DNA of 64,000 nucleotides from an uncultured Saprospiraceae bacterium (GTDB lineage: Bacteria; Bacteroidota; Bacteroidia; Chitinophagales; Saprospiraceae): positions 110,299 through 174,298 of the forward strand of contig CALLWB010000017.1 of assembly GCA_938016265.1 (NCBI GenBank), given 5' to 3'. Numbering within the stretch: the first letter of the stretch is position 1; the number at the start of each line of letters is the position of its first letter. This document shows positions 45,301 through 52,849 of the stretch, piece by piece. Made by a program: the position numbers and the translations under genes. The notes below the pieces were generated by a model. The model did no database searches. It had not been told where the DNA came from and saw nothing but the letters and a program-made list of their open reading frames with translations.

Positions 45301-47002
45301 CAGGACCATTGATTGATACTTCTAGATAAGTGGTAGGGTTTGGACAATTTGTTATTCCAGTTATATCGAAGGCATATCCGTGCTGTACTGTAAATTCAGT
45401 AGCAGGAGTTCCTCCATTCCAAGGGTTTGGCGTAGAAACATTAATTTCAGGAATATCGTCTCCGTCAGAATCGTCCATGTTTGTTGAAGATGCGGTAGGG
45501 CCGTATCCCATGGTAACTGCAGGTGAAATAGTTGGGAAACTACTAAACTCATTTCCACAATCTCGTTTGGTACTTTTTATTACCATTTCTGAGATGGAAC
45601 AACTTAGCGTCTCACAACCGTCACTTCCACAGGCAAGAGATGCATGAATTCTTCCTGTTATCACTTCTCCTCCTTCCAGGTCGTTAAACAAACCATCCAT
45701 ATCATAATCGCTTAATCCACCAACATCTGGATCAGAACCAAGCGCATTAAAATCAAAATTCAATAAGGTCCCACTTACACTCCAAGCAGATGCTGGAATA
45801 ACAGTTCCACCAATTTCTACCGTGTGTACATTCAGTCTATTCGAATTGCAAATTCTCAAAGCGATTTCCAGGTCTCTGAATAAACCTAGCAACGGATCAG
45901 ATTCACCACTAGACAAACTCCAATCTAAAATCAAATCTTCTCCACACATACCTGGCTGTTGAAAAACGGTCATTGTGGCTTCTCCTTCTGCTGCTGAGCT
46001 AGGAGTCAAAGAAATTACCGCATCCAAAGGATCCTGACCAACGCATGCATCCTCACTACAGCCATACCAAGCTACATGCTTTGTAAAATACTGAGCTGCA
46101 TCGGGACAGGAATTGAACGTGTAATCCAGTTCAATAGTTACCTGTTCATTCGTCTGCATGATTTCATCAACGATATTTGGTATTCCATTTGCCAGAAAGT
46201 CTGCACCTCCGATATCCATTTCTAATATCTGAGTTATTGGATCGTACAGATAGTTTGTTGAAGAAGTTCCATTTATTCGGACATCTGACAACCCAAGAGC
46301 GCCAGATAAGTCGACACCAGATAACTCATAATGAAATTCATTCAAATATGCATTCAAACCATCCTGAGACAGAACTATGGTTTGTGTTATTGTTTGGCCA
46401 ACGCTTGTAAACGTCAAGGAAGTTGGTGCAACACTTAGCATATTCAAAACCGGGATATTGGTTGACGAGTTAAACTCTTCTTCTACTTCATAACTTTCTA
46501 CACAATCTTCTTGACCGGGGGTAAGGTGAAAATATTCCAAGTCATAACTTACTATCAACGGTTGAGGATCATCTGCATATTCGCAAGTGGTTTGTACCCC
46601 AATGTAAACTATGTGAGGATGATCCATGTCCAATTGCCCCAGAGCAAATTCCGGAGTATTTAACAAGGAGGCATCTAACAAGGCTATGGTACTGACAGAA
46701 GGGTCACTAACTAGTTCGAAACCAGCGTACTCCATTCCTGTTGGAAGGTTTACCGTCAATTTAGCATTGTAGAGGGGATCTTCTGAATCTGTAAAGACTA
46801 GCAATGCCAGGGTGTCTGCTTCTCCGCAAACTGTTAGGTTGTCAGTTTGTGCAAATCCAGGCACTCCTCTTAGATCATAAAACTCAACATTGTTGCATTG
46901 AGCGTTTACTTGAACCGTTAAGCTACTAAGTAATAATAATAAATGTAGGATGAAAAAATTTAAATACTTTCCCTTTTTGGTAGTTGTTTTCCTTTCGTGC
47001 AT
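36380..47002 (-). CDS. Giant T9SS-sorted surface protein with 12 SdrD-B-like repeats
   Basis: This 3540-residue protein is the largest in the window. It has an N-terminal signal peptide (about 12-35, ending VNAQ). A long stalk of beta-sandwich domains rich in Asp, Thr and paired cysteines (about 36-1750) resembles DUF11-like repeats. A discoidin-like segment lies at about 1755-1870 (DRFYLGGGLIAGWSN, QHFRLFKDPKHNW), and a PKD/gliding-type module near 1930-2005 (TYTATVTFPGGC). Twelve SdrD-B-like repeats span about 2090-3350. A linker typical of T9SS cargos follows (LEWSTSTEIDVRHFEIQYS), then a type A sorting domain (about 3455-3540: DLYPNPVS, DALGRV, GNYFLYF). A surface adhesin or filament is likely; no enzymatic site is seen. 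Confidence 0.9.
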   Translation of the reverse strand: MHERKTTTKKGKYLNFFILHLLLLLSSLTVQVNAQCNNVEFYDLRGVPGFAQTDNLTVCGEADTLALLVFTDSEDPLYNAKLTVNLPTGMEYAGFELVSDPSVSTIALLDASLLNTPEFALGQLDMDHPHIVYIGVQTTCEYADDPQPLIVSYDLEYFHLTPGQEDCVESYEVEEEFNSSTNIPVLNMLSVAPTSLTFTSVGQTITQTIVLSQDGLNAYLNEFHYELSGVDLSGALGLSDVRINGTSSTNYLYDPITQILEMDIGGADFLANGIPNIVDEIMQTNEQVTIELDYTFNSCPDAAQYFTKHVAWYGCSEDACVGQDPLDAVISLTPSSAAEGEATMTVFQQPGMCGEDLILDWSLSSGESDPLLGLFRDLEIALRICNSNRLNVHTVEIGGTVIPASAWSVSGTLLNFDFNALGSDPDVGGLSDYDMDGLFNDLEGGEVITGRIHASLACGSDGCETLSCSISEMVIKSTKRDCGNEFSSFPTISPAVTMGYGPTASSTNMDDSDGDDIPEINVSTPNPWNGGTPATEFTVQHGYAFDITGITNCPNPTTYLEVSINGPDTVIADIEFTLGSATWDGTAIPDGDVSLVRTAPGQKILTIMAGDENNATEKLYQYNLEVNDCLSPTRYLTMSSKVVQGCTDAGCSCTIIKSCEQYVVQIDYPGCGLPCALSNSLVVKRKSLGYTDPSMTSRITEADLTDPVDLFRYLNHDTITVRIATTPTYDNLQLDSVLNRIFLSQETLTGSLGSFTLQYKWEVDQSTLKSSFYDADGGGGAGSYITPSCTLESQSSQGYEGVDNPAYNGRWYADAHSDHMFLVKHDPCMSFYPDTWNVGDTLILEFEAIIMENDYLTLGCDSGEDQAFVSGDSWGVRRGDVLSLLPDWGSDGINCNRPLIPIYFDCQEVNMNTAATLEDCTDTYEHTFTVGGVDPLWYQDEFRPVFQIEDLQSPFVGATYLIEGTEEVVSFNPATGNYDLVTPISSSGYDANTNCQLVSGTNYCYSDPIGAGHILFDETGLPQIGFGQGHTNQITVRYDVGKLCPYEASFTEYTVPWGFLDNYCDVSGVDTMTFVQNGISVTNNTSVIADLIPSLTTQIVPAIGATQTNTYTVLNSGANPGGTPHDNVGHQLTVPNNIGLVSITEQPGGLPITPTVVNNTPTAITYFFPGPLSLAPQASAMYDIETELLYCPAGLDVARIELETYSGCIPAADRGELLIGESFDGANNCASAKIQYLYELYPSELQSQWFDVPTTTDLCSELYLSIQLNNVRVGLNTNQEYTIWLPTQGFEFVPGFTEFAYPHGPVVKNSWTSVINDLTRVAALDNAYGDAYTINIADIDAYLSANGLSGISATTATTDSNKVALRFKVKTACDFISGSTARYKVTGEDNCGNPTPVDVKQTAPIVVNGADPADYAQFLFFAEPSDISCGLSTVTVKGINISPTGTTDASSKGEVILPPLLAYQTATFQVSAPAGFTANQVESTDAGGNTVINFDVPPGITKNGVLAFTFDTSLPNSMECGEIPIKVSVNTEVQGIICQETMTPCTVYVENSINSTIDLELTAPFVAENIAIYTDCPSDDDNTTLYYEYTINHMGADVVNQPFTINLFVDSDGNTLVTPDIDELAGTTTGMFSVSDNSSVTVTGTVVVPTYQSCPLVFELSYGSTCGCDRQEEFINNISSKALKDIDGPIAMCEGACFDLELCESVEFNQPDSIKGATGILYELEIDWNRSSPYTLPSPNGVAGITAEAMQNNSILPSTENALIANYPDDDLAYMIAHYDAPVAVDRFYLGGGLIAGWSNVIEVYTSGNLELEYSMDGVTWINSGHDFTGADGPFIQEEILPNTIIGQHFRLFKDPKHNWATSEFRLEGEPIPYTNPTISQSGSTVTICLNDGVGVEEPLVVSFETGTGGCSVTETIEINNITDLEVDAGKDKGVCEGTCTKLNLSLPANAAAGATVLWTPSDFLDDPTDFNPEVCDLDATTTYTATVTFPGGCEKMDDVTLFFQPAPTGVAGGDDDICDSGTDTAILTSAPGFSTYQWYMINPGTPDLFVSGEEEYVATAPGDYYVVYSVPEACPFTSPIFTVSEIQCGTIGDYIGNNDSGDPIENVMVILYDDMGNPLDTAYTDAAGNYLFDNLPAGDYTITVDPSNFDTGGPLEGLDQLVDPDGGMDNSSAVTLAAGEDNLDQDFEYGALGSIGDYVWNTDTNDPIQGVLVVLYDDMGNPLDSAYTDIDGNYLFDDLPTGDYSVTIDPINFDAGGPLEDMGNSSDPDGGLDSTSDVSLAPGEDNLDQDFGYESLGSIGDLIVNDDTGDPIENVMVVLYDDMGNPLDTAYTDAMGNYLFDDLPAGDYVVTVDPTNFDPGNPLEGFDNSTDPDGGNDNSSAVSLAAGEDNLDQDFGYMELGSIGDYVWEDLNGDGVQDGSEDPIAGVMVVLYDDMGNPLDTAYTDMDGLYLFDDLPAGEYTISIDPSSFDPGAPLEAYGQTFDADGGTDNSSTYDLAAGEDNTDQDFGYEPLGSIGDLIVNDDTGAPIAGVMVVLYDDMGIPLDTAYTDAMGNYLFDDLPAGDYAVTVDPSNFDAGNPLEGFGNSTDPDGGFDNTSAVTLAAGEDNLDQDFGYEELGSIGDYIWEDLNGNGVQDGSEDPIAGVMVVLYDDMGNPLDTAYTDMDGLYLFDELPAGDYTVTVDPSNYDSGSPLEDYAQTFDADGGTDDSSSVTLGAGEDNLDQDFGYEPLGSIGDTIINDNTGVPIAGVMVVLYDDMGNPLDTAYTDAMGLYLFDDLPADDYVVTVDPTNFDAGNPLEGLDNSTDPDGGNDNTSAVTLGAGEDNLDQDFGYMELGSIGDTVLNNDTGDPIAGVMVVLYDDMGNPLDTAYTDALGMYLFDDLPADDYLITIDPSNFDAGNPLEGLTNNVDPDGGNDNTSVVTLGVGEDNLDQDFEYIELGSIGDYIWNDDYNTPIAGVMVVLYDDMGNPLDTAYTDFTGMYLFDDLPADDYVVAIDPTNFNPGSPLFGLDNVVDPDGGLDNTSAVTLGAGEDNLDQDFGYSTTGSIGDTILNNDLGDPIAGVMVVLYDDLGNPLDTAYTDALGQYLFDDLPAGDYTVTVDPSNFDAGNPLEGLDNVVDPDGGLDNTSAVTLGVGEDNLDQDFEYGTTGSIGDSILNNDTGGPIAGVMVVLYDDMGNPLDTAYTNATGTYLFDDLPAGNYVVTVDPTNFDAGNPLEGLGNVVDPDGGNDSSSAISLEAGENDLDQDFEYAELGSIGDYIWNDATNMPIENVMVVLYDDLGNPIDTAYTDSAGNYRFGDLPQGEYTITVDPSNFLLGNPLEGLGNVSDPDGNNDNSSTYILGPGEENSDQIFGYDLALPLELVAFKGTQEGCDHKLEWSTSTEIDVRHFEIQYSRDGENYEAIGKVDAIGNSVTLQNYSFINTVSARTNYYRLKMVDLDGSFEFSDVIILQSECAEIGIYFDLYPNPVSTEKLYIQFNSELAGSSQLQILDALGRVVISTNVKVEEGFNRKSINVEQLAAGNYFLYFSFENGLKTTKKFSKITN
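36953..40735 (-). repeat. Coding tandem array of 12 SdrD-B-like units
   Basis: Twelve units run end to end over 3.78 kb. Ten are 104 codons and two (units 4 and 6 from the N-terminus) are 112 codons. Each starts near SIGD, carries the block VLYDDMGNPLDTAYT in nearly identical form, then YLFDDLPAGDY and DNLDQDF. Units near the middle are almost identical, and those at the ends (1, 2 and 12) have drifted most. This pattern is that of expansion by recombination inside the array. Confidence 0.95.
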
Positions 47003-47235
47003 TCTGTAATTTTTTTTTGATGATTACAGAACTTTACGCGCAAGAAAGAGACAGGTTTCAAGCATTCGCCCCCATATGTGACATAGAAAAAATAATTTAA
47101 CATTTTGCACACACGCACCAGTGCCTATTTCCTTTTTTTTTTGTTGTTTTTTACGTAAGAAAAATATAGCATTAATTTCTACTATATGGAGTTGATTTTT
47201 TTCATTTACAACAAAAATCCGATTCATACTATTTA

Positions 47236-48576
47236 TTAAATAGTGTTTATCACGCTTACTTTTATCACTCTATTTGAAGATTTGTGCAATCGAAATGGAT
47301 GTGCAACTCGCAAACCAACTACCCAACATATTCCATGTTTAGAATCAAGAATCCATTGACTTTCTTTTTCGAGAACACTTAATTTATGTTCGTTGTATAA
47401 ATCACTGATTTTCTTATGCTTTCCTTTCAAACCTAGGGGTTGAAACTCATCTCCGTTTTGCCATTTCCTAAGGGTAAGTGGTAAATTTATTGCATCCGCA
47501 TTTAAGAGTGCAATGTGACTGCCTTGGTCAAAACTCTCCGGTATTTCCTCAAGGTACACAAATTGAAAAGTCTTATCCTCAACCTGCACGGTATGGGGTA
47601 TTTTTTCTATCTGTAACGGTTCCGTCTCTTTTACATCAGAAAACCTAACAATTGCAATTTCTGACCTGTTAACTACAAGGCGATGTGTTGGTGAAAAAAA
47701 CTGTTTGCTCTCTGTAGAAGAACTGGCCTTCAAAATCGGATCAATAAACGTATTATTGAAGCCAAACTGCTGGATGATTTCATATAAAATTGTCTCTTTG
47801 GAAACTTCGTTTAAAAGTTGTTTAATGGAGACTTTCCAAACGCCAGCTTCTTCATTCAGGAGCATTGATATTTTTGAATCGATAAACTGTTGGTAGATGA
47901 TTGCTATATCCTGAAATCGTTTCCTATTCCCCAAAAAAGTATTTTCCAAGGAAGGATTCAGATGCTTCATAGCTGGTACAATGTGGTGTCGGATGTAATT
48001 CCGCTGGTAGGTATCCTTTTTGTTGGAAGTGTCTTCCCGAAATTCGATATTATTTGTTTTTGCGAATGCTTCAATTTCGCTTCTGGAGCAGTCGGTGAGG
48101 GGTCTTAGTATATTTTTGTTTATTTTGGGAATGCCCCCCATGCCTTTAATCCCTGTTCCTTTTGTCAGGTTAAGCAGGATGGTTTCGATGCTGTCATTTA
48201 GATGATGGGCGGTGAGTATCCATTGATAATTGTGATCGGCCACCAAACGGTCAAACCAATTGTAGCGGAGCGTTCTTGCTAGTTCTTGAGTTCCTGCTTT
48301 CTGTTGTTTGGCTAGGAGTTTAGTGTTTGCGGTCTCTGTATGGATGGGGACCTCAAGTTTGGTGGCTAACGTGCTAACAAACTGTTCATCAGCATTGGAG
48401 TCGGCCCCTCGCAATTGATAGTTGAAATGCGCCATTCCGAAGGTTAGGTTAGCGTCTTTGCATAGATGGCAAAGTACAACAGAGTCTACCCCACCGCTCA
48501 CTGCAACCAGCAGTTTATCAGTGGTAGGGATGGCATTGGCATTCAAAAAATGAAGGAACTTAGGCCGCATAAACAA
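47236..48576 (-). CDS. tilS: tRNA(Ile)-lysidine synthetase
   Basis: TilS converts cytidine 34 of the AUA-reading tRNA(Ile) to lysidine with ATP and lysine. The 446-residue enzyme has the PP-loop motif VAVSGGVDS at about residues 25-33, then MAHFNYQLRGADSNADE near 50 and the HHLNDSIETILLNLTKGTGIKGM block (split near 122-144). RPLTDCSRSEIEAFA follows near 155. A C-terminal TilS domain is present (LTLRKWQNGDEFQPLGLKG). It starts 4 bp after the dinB-like gene stop codon, so both lie in one operon. Confidence 0.95.
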   Translation of the reverse strand: MFMRPKFLHFLNANAIPTTDKLLVAVSGGVDSVVLCHLCKDANLTFGMAHFNYQLRGADSNADEQFVSTLATKLEVPIHTETANTKLLAKQQKAGTQELARTLRYNWFDRLVADHNYQWILTAHHLNDSIETILLNLTKGTGIKGMGGIPKINKNILRPLTDCSRSEIEAFAKTNNIEFREDTSNKKDTYQRNYIRHHIVPAMKHLNPSLENTFLGNRKRFQDIAIIYQQFIDSKISMLLNEEAGVWKVSIKQLLNEVSKETILYEIIQQFGFNNTFIDPILKASSSTESKQFFSPTHRLVVNRSEIAIVRFSDVKETEPLQIEKIPHTVQVEDKTFQFVYLEEIPESFDQGSHIALLNADAINLPLTLRKWQNGDEFQPLGLKGKHKKISDLYNEHKLSVLEKESQWILDSKHGICWVVGLRVAHPFRLHKSSNRVIKVSVINTI

Positions 48577-48580
48577 ACAT

Positions 48581-49081
48581 TTATGACTCCTTAAAGTTTC
48601 GAACGTAATAAATAAAATCAGTTGCCAATAAATCTGTTTGTTCCAACTGTCTTAGCATCGTGATCAACTGCCCACGATGATAGCTGGAATGATTTAGACA
48701 ATGGTGCACCATAAAGCCCCTTTGCTCCACAAAAGGCTCGCCCTTGGTCGTTTTGTAGGTGCAATCTTCTTCAAAATAGGCATCCTCTTTTTCAGAAATG
48801 AAGTCTGCCAACTCTTGGGAACGATGTAGTAAGCTCTCATACAATTCTTCAGTAGGTCCATCAAATTGATCACTAGGCCACATCAAAAGAGATTGCCCAC
48901 GCAGTCGTAGCAACCAAATGGTCTCTGCATCCCAAACATGCAATAGCGTCTTATGAATAGAAGGGTAACTGCTGATTATTTCTTGATGGACCTGCTCGTC
49001 TGTTAAATTTTGAAACATTTGCACCATCCGCTGGTTTGCCCATTGATTGTATTTTGCATACTTCTGTAAGATGTTATTCAT
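48581..49081 (-). CDS. DinB/YfiT-like metal-binding protein
   Basis: The 166-residue protein is a four-helix-bundle DinB-superfamily member. It has the start LQKYAKYNQWANQRM, a first metal ligand in LLHVWDAE (His48) and the pair in HHCLNHSSYHRGQLITMLRQL (split near 126-146). Relatives include stress-induced DinB proteins and thiol-dependent transferases (bacillithiol or mycothiol). The true substrate is not known here. A Bacteroidota-type promoter lies 68 bp upstream and would also drive tilS. Confidence 0.87.
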   Translation of the reverse strand: MNNILQKYAKYNQWANQRMVQMFQNLTDEQVHQEIISSYPSIHKTLLHVWDAETIWLLRLRGQSLLMWPSDQFDGPTEELYESLLHRSQELADFISEKEDAYFEEDCTYKTTKGEPFVEQRGFMVHHCLNHSSYHRGQLITMLRQLEQTDLLATDFIYYVRNFKES

Positions 49082-49148
49082 AGGTTGATTTTTTAGTAGA
49101 TAGTAGTTGATATACGATAAAAGTATTGACGACCTATATTTTGCTTGG

Positions 49149-49180
49149 CAAATTTACACAGATCAGCCACATAAATCAAA
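49149..49180 (-). promoter_or_regulatory. Bacteroidota-type promoter of the dinB-tilS operon
   Basis: On the minus strand TTTG (49180-49177) is followed after 20 bp by TAAATTTG (49156-49149), an exact match to the -7 consensus. Confidence 0.78.
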
Positions 49181-49337
49181 TATCTATCTACCCTATACCA
49201 ATTTTATGCAAAGCATACCCATGCTCACGCATTTTGATTATTGAGAAAATCGTCTTCGGTAAATATCTGCCGCTGCGGTTCCTTCACTTTTTAAACTTGT
49301 TTAAAACCTTCGAGATCGTTTAGGAATCACTACCAAC

Positions 49338-49373
49338 AAAAAAGCTCGTTGGCTTTTTCAACCAACGAGCTTG
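49338..49373 (-). terminator. Rho-independent terminator after secDF
   Basis: Perfect 11-bp stem, AAGCTCGTTGG/CCAACGAGCTT, with a 9-nt loop, followed on the minus strand by TTTTGTTGG. It ends about 45 bp after the secDF stop codon. Confidence 0.85.
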
Positions 49374-49418
49374 CAATTTAGTATTTCTAATTCAGAAAAT
49401 GATTCTGAAGATTAGTTT

Positions 49419-52400
49419 TTAGCTTTCAGTTGCTACTTTTCTAGTGTAACCTTTTCCTTTTTTATCTTTTTTCGTGCTAACCGATTTAACATCATCTTCC
49501 GTAAGGAACATGTTTACGATTGGTGTAGCGACAAAAACGGAAGAGTAAGTACCAACCATGATACCGATCAACAATGCAAATGCAAATCCTTTGATGGATC
49601 CTCCACCAAATACAAATAACATTGCAACAACAAACATGGTTGTCAACGAAGTAATAACCGTTCTACTAATGGTGTTATTAACCGCAAGGTTGATGATTTC
49701 TTCTTTCGATTTTTTAGTATAAGAATTGAAGAATTCACGAATACGGTCAAATACTACCACGGTATCATTTATCGAGTATCCAACTACGGTCAGAATGGCT
49801 GCGATGAATGCCTGATCGATCTCCATGGCAAATGGAAAAATACCATTGAATATGGAGAATACACTAAGTACGATCAAAACATCATGGAATAGAGCGGCTA
49901 CCGCACCAAGTCCATATTGCCATTTACGGAAACGCAACAAGATATAGAGGAAGATACAAATCAAGGCGAAGATCGTAGAGTAGAATGCACCACTTCTAAT
50001 ATCATCCGCTATCGTCGGTCCGATTTTGATAGAACGTTGAAGGACTGGTTGAATTGATCCTTCTCCTTCAAGAAATTGTTTTTTAGTGAAGTTTTTGCCA
50101 GTGTACTTGTTTACTCCAGCTATAAGAGCTGCAAGTACTTCACCATCCACTTCTTTTCCAGTTTCTGTAATTTTGTACGAGGTCGTAATTTCAGCTTGTG
50201 TGTTTGTTCCGAATTGTTTTACTAAAGGAGCTTTGTTACCAAATACCCCTGTCATATCTGTTCTCAACTTATCGAAATCAATTTGCTTGTCCAGCTTAAC
50301 TGTGTAAGAACGTCCTCCTGTAAAATCAACTCCCTGGTTGAATCCACGAGTGAACATAGATCCAAGTCCAAGTATGATGAATACAGCAGATCCCATCAAT
50401 GCAACTTTGCTTTTCCCTATGAAATCAATGTTCATATTAGCAAAAGCGTTCTGAGACATTCCAGTGTAAAACTTCATATTTCCACCTCTATCTGTCCACC
50501 AGTCAATCATCAATCGAGCAACAAGTACAGCCGCAAATAAAGAACAAACCACACCAATGATCAATACCACTGCGAATCCTTTAATAGGACCTGAACCGAA
50601 GTAATTCAGTACGATAGCGGTAAGAATTGTTGTAACGTTGGCATCAATAATCGCAGAATAAGAAGCTTGAAATCCATCTTTTATGGCCTGCAACATAGAC
50701 TTGCCATCTCTCAATTCCTCCCTGATTCTTTCATAGATGATCACGTTGGCATCTACTGCCATACCAATGGTCAAAACGATACCAGCAATACCAGGTAAAG
50801 TAAGTACCGTACCCATTGATGCAAGTGAGCCAATAATAAAAAACAGGTTGGCTACTAGCGCGATGATAGAAATAATACCTCCAGTGCTATAATAAACCAC
50901 CATAAATAGTAGTACTAGTGCTAGACCGACAAGCATTGATTTCATACCGCTGTTGATGTTTTTCTCTCCAAGAGAAGGACCAACAATTGCTTCTTCAATA
51001 ATCTCTGTTCGAGCAGGAAGTTTACCAACCTTCAGTACGTTGGCTAGATCCTGTGCTTCTCTAACGGAAAACCCACCAGTAATCTGTGTATTACCACTTT
51101 TAATTTCGGACTGTACGTTTGGAGCAGAAACAACTTCATCATCAAGGATGATGGCTACTTGTTTTCCGACATTTTCACCGGTTAGTTTTCTCCAACTCTT
51201 CGCTCCTTCGCTATTCATGTCAAGCGTTACGATGTTTTCGCCTGATTGACCATCAAGGTCAGCTTGAGCTTCAGTGATTTTGTCACCTTCGAGTTTAATA
51301 CTGTTTTTCACATTGGTATTTACCACGTGAAGTGCAATATCATCAGTATAGTCGTTGGTTTCTCTATCCTTTATTGTTTTACTAGCCCAAAGAAGTTTTG
51401 CTCCTCTAGGTAAAACATTTTGAACCTCCGTACTTTGTAGGTACTTGTTTAGCTCTTTAACATTTTTCTTGTCAGTAATACCTACAATTGAAGCTTGATA
51501 TTGCCCATTAGCATTAGGAATCAGCAAGTTGTAAATTGGTCCTCGGTCATTTCCGGCAGCGGCTTGTTGATCGAGTTTTTCCTTATTGTCATTGTAGAAC
51601 TGGTCAATCCTCACTCCTGAAGAGTCAAACTGCATTGCAGTACTATCTACATCTTGGATAAACGCAGTACCTAGTTGTTTAGATTTTAGATTTTGATCTG
51701 CGTTGAGCAATTGATTTTGAACTGCTGTGTATGGAAAAACAGGATAAAACTCAAGCTTTGCCGTTGATTGAATCAATTTTCGAGCACGTTCTGGATTTTC
51801 AATACCAGGTAGCTCAATCATAATTCGATTTACTCTTTTGTCAAGGGTAACATTTGGCTGAGTTACTCCAAATTTATCAATACGCTTTCTTACTTTTTCG
51901 AAAGTACGATCTACCGTTTCGCCAGCTTGTTTTCTAATTTCTGTTAGTACTTCACCATCCGTTGACTCCAAGTTGATAATACCTCTAAGGTTTGGATTCG
52001 TTGCGAAGATGGATGCCAAAGACTGATTAGGAGCTACTTGTTTGAAGGCTCTTTGAAAAACAGTAATATAGTCATCTTGTGAATTTTCTAAATTTGATCT
52101 TGCTAAAGAAATGGCCTTTTCGAAATTTGGGTCATTACTTTTTCCAGACATGTTTTTAACCAGGTCTTCTAAATCTACCTGCAGAACCATACTCATTCCT
52201 CCTTTAAGGTCTAGTCCTAAAGCCAATTGTTGGGCTTTTAATTCTTCATAAGTGTATTTTTTTACACCTAAATTTAGGACTACCTCATTAGAAATTGAGT
52301 CAAGATACTGCGTGTTGAACGCTTTCCACCCACCATTGTCCTGAGCATAGCTCCCGAACTTCTGAGTGGCAAAATCCTTGGCATTCGCTTCAACGCTTCT

Positions 52401-52484
52401 TGTAGGCAGCATCAATAAGAATTGATACGCTACAACGAGGAACAAAATAACCAAGAAAAACTTTACTAATCCTTTCCCTTGCAT
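49419..52484 (-). CDS. secDF: Fused protein-export membrane protein SecDF
   Basis: SecDF uses the proton motive force to help the SecYEG translocon release exported proteins. The 1021-residue protein fuses SecD and SecF, as is usual in Bacteroidota. The SecD half has LGLDLKGGMSMVLQVDL near residue 89, the periplasmic P1 domain (KFGVTQPNVTLDKRVNRIMIELPGI, split near 210-234), and GMAVDANVIIYERIREEL near 575. The SecF half starts near 680 with the block GVDFTGGRSYTVKLD near 718 and GYSINDTVVVFDRIRE near 900. A long periplasmic insert (about 250-430) enlarges the SecD part. It supplies the Sec pathway that the T9SS cargos need. Confidence 0.96.
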   Translation of the reverse strand: MQGKGLVKFFLVILFLVVAYQFLLMLPTRSVEANAKDFATQKFGSYAQDNGGWKAFNTQYLDSISNEVVLNLGVKKYTYEELKAQQLALGLDLKGGMSMVLQVDLEDLVKNMSGKSNDPNFEKAISLARSNLENSQDDYITVFQRAFKQVAPNQSLASIFATNPNLRGIINLESTDGEVLTEIRKQAGETVDRTFEKVRKRIDKFGVTQPNVTLDKRVNRIMIELPGIENPERARKLIQSTAKLEFYPVFPYTAVQNQLLNADQNLKSKQLGTAFIQDVDSTAMQFDSSGVRIDQFYNDNKEKLDQQAAAGNDRGPIYNLLIPNANGQYQASIVGITDKKNVKELNKYLQSTEVQNVLPRGAKLLWASKTIKDRETNDYTDDIALHVVNTNVKNSIKLEGDKITEAQADLDGQSGENIVTLDMNSEGAKSWRKLTGENVGKQVAIILDDEVVSAPNVQSEIKSGNTQITGGFSVREAQDLANVLKVGKLPARTEIIEEAIVGPSLGEKNINSGMKSMLVGLALVLLFMVVYYSTGGIISIIALVANLFFIIGSLASMGTVLTLPGIAGIVLTIGMAVDANVIIYERIREELRDGKSMLQAIKDGFQASYSAIIDANVTTILTAIVLNYFGSGPIKGFAVVLIIGVVCSLFAAVLVARLMIDWWTDRGGNMKFYTGMSQNAFANMNIDFIGKSKVALMGSAVFIILGLGSMFTRGFNQGVDFTGGRSYTVKLDKQIDFDKLRTDMTGVFGNKAPLVKQFGTNTQAEITTSYKITETGKEVDGEVLAALIAGVNKYTGKNFTKKQFLEGEGSIQPVLQRSIKIGPTIADDIRSGAFYSTIFALICIFLYILLRFRKWQYGLGAVAALFHDVLIVLSVFSIFNGIFPFAMEIDQAFIAAILTVVGYSINDTVVVFDRIREFFNSYTKKSKEEIINLAVNNTISRTVITSLTTMFVVAMLFVFGGGSIKGFAFALLIGIMVGTYSSVFVATPIVNMFLTEDDVKSVSTKKDKKGKGYTRKVATES

Positions 52485-52551
52485 AAGGCAATTTTAATTA
52501 ATTAAATTATTAAGATACGTGAAACAAAAAAATTGTTTCAAAAAATGAGTG

Positions 52552-52559
52552 CAAATATA
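52552..52559 (-). promoter_or_regulatory. Putative -7 element of the secDF promoter
   Basis: Minus-strand TATATTTG matches TAnnTTTG, 68 bp before the start codon. No clear -33 TTG was seen. Confidence 0.55.
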
Positions 52560-52770
52560 AGCATTTTGTTCTACTTTCCCGCTCTTTGGCTGAATAAAGC
52601 ATGTATTAATTCATCTTTTCTTCTAAACCCTCCGTATAATCTATAAATTTGAGGAATCAATGGACGAAAAGGCATACATTCGAACTAAATCTCTTAAATC
52701 TGTAGGATAAAAGTAACCCATTCATATACAGCTAGATAAGCGGATTCCATTAAAAAACAAGTACCCAAAA

Positions 52771-52800
52771 TTGTCGCTCCCTCAAATTTTATTACTTTTG
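52771..52800 (+). promoter_or_regulatory. Bacteroidota-type promoter of the yfcE-like gene
   Basis: TTG (52771-52773) is followed after 19 bp by TACTTTTG (52793-52800), an exact consensus match. The start codon is 49 bp further on. Confidence 0.8.
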
Positions 52801-52849
52801 ATCGGTATGTAAATAAAAAATTTTAATTCATAGCAATAATTGTCCTAAT

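Larger units (their letters stand above)
49082..49418. other. Intergenic region, 337 bp, between dinB-like and secDF
   Basis: This gap holds the dinB-tilS promoter (49149-49180) and the secDF terminator (49338-49373). A 65-codon open frame on the plus strand (49126-49323) overlaps the promoter and has no protein-like features. Nothing else is recognised. Confidence 0.6.
52485..52849. other. Intergenic region, 365 bp, between divergent secDF and yfcE-like genes
   Basis: The gap carries the two divergent promoters listed separately. Between them (52560-52770) I see no hairpin, repeat or plausible gene. Confidence 0.6.

Noticed and set aside
47024..47227. 67-codon open frame on the minus strand ahead of the giant gene
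   Set aside because: It is low-complexity AT-rich sequence in an intergenic gap with no recognisable features.
49126..49323. 65-codon open frame upstream of the dinB-like gene
   Set aside because: It overlaps a well-formed promoter on the other strand and lacks recognisable features.
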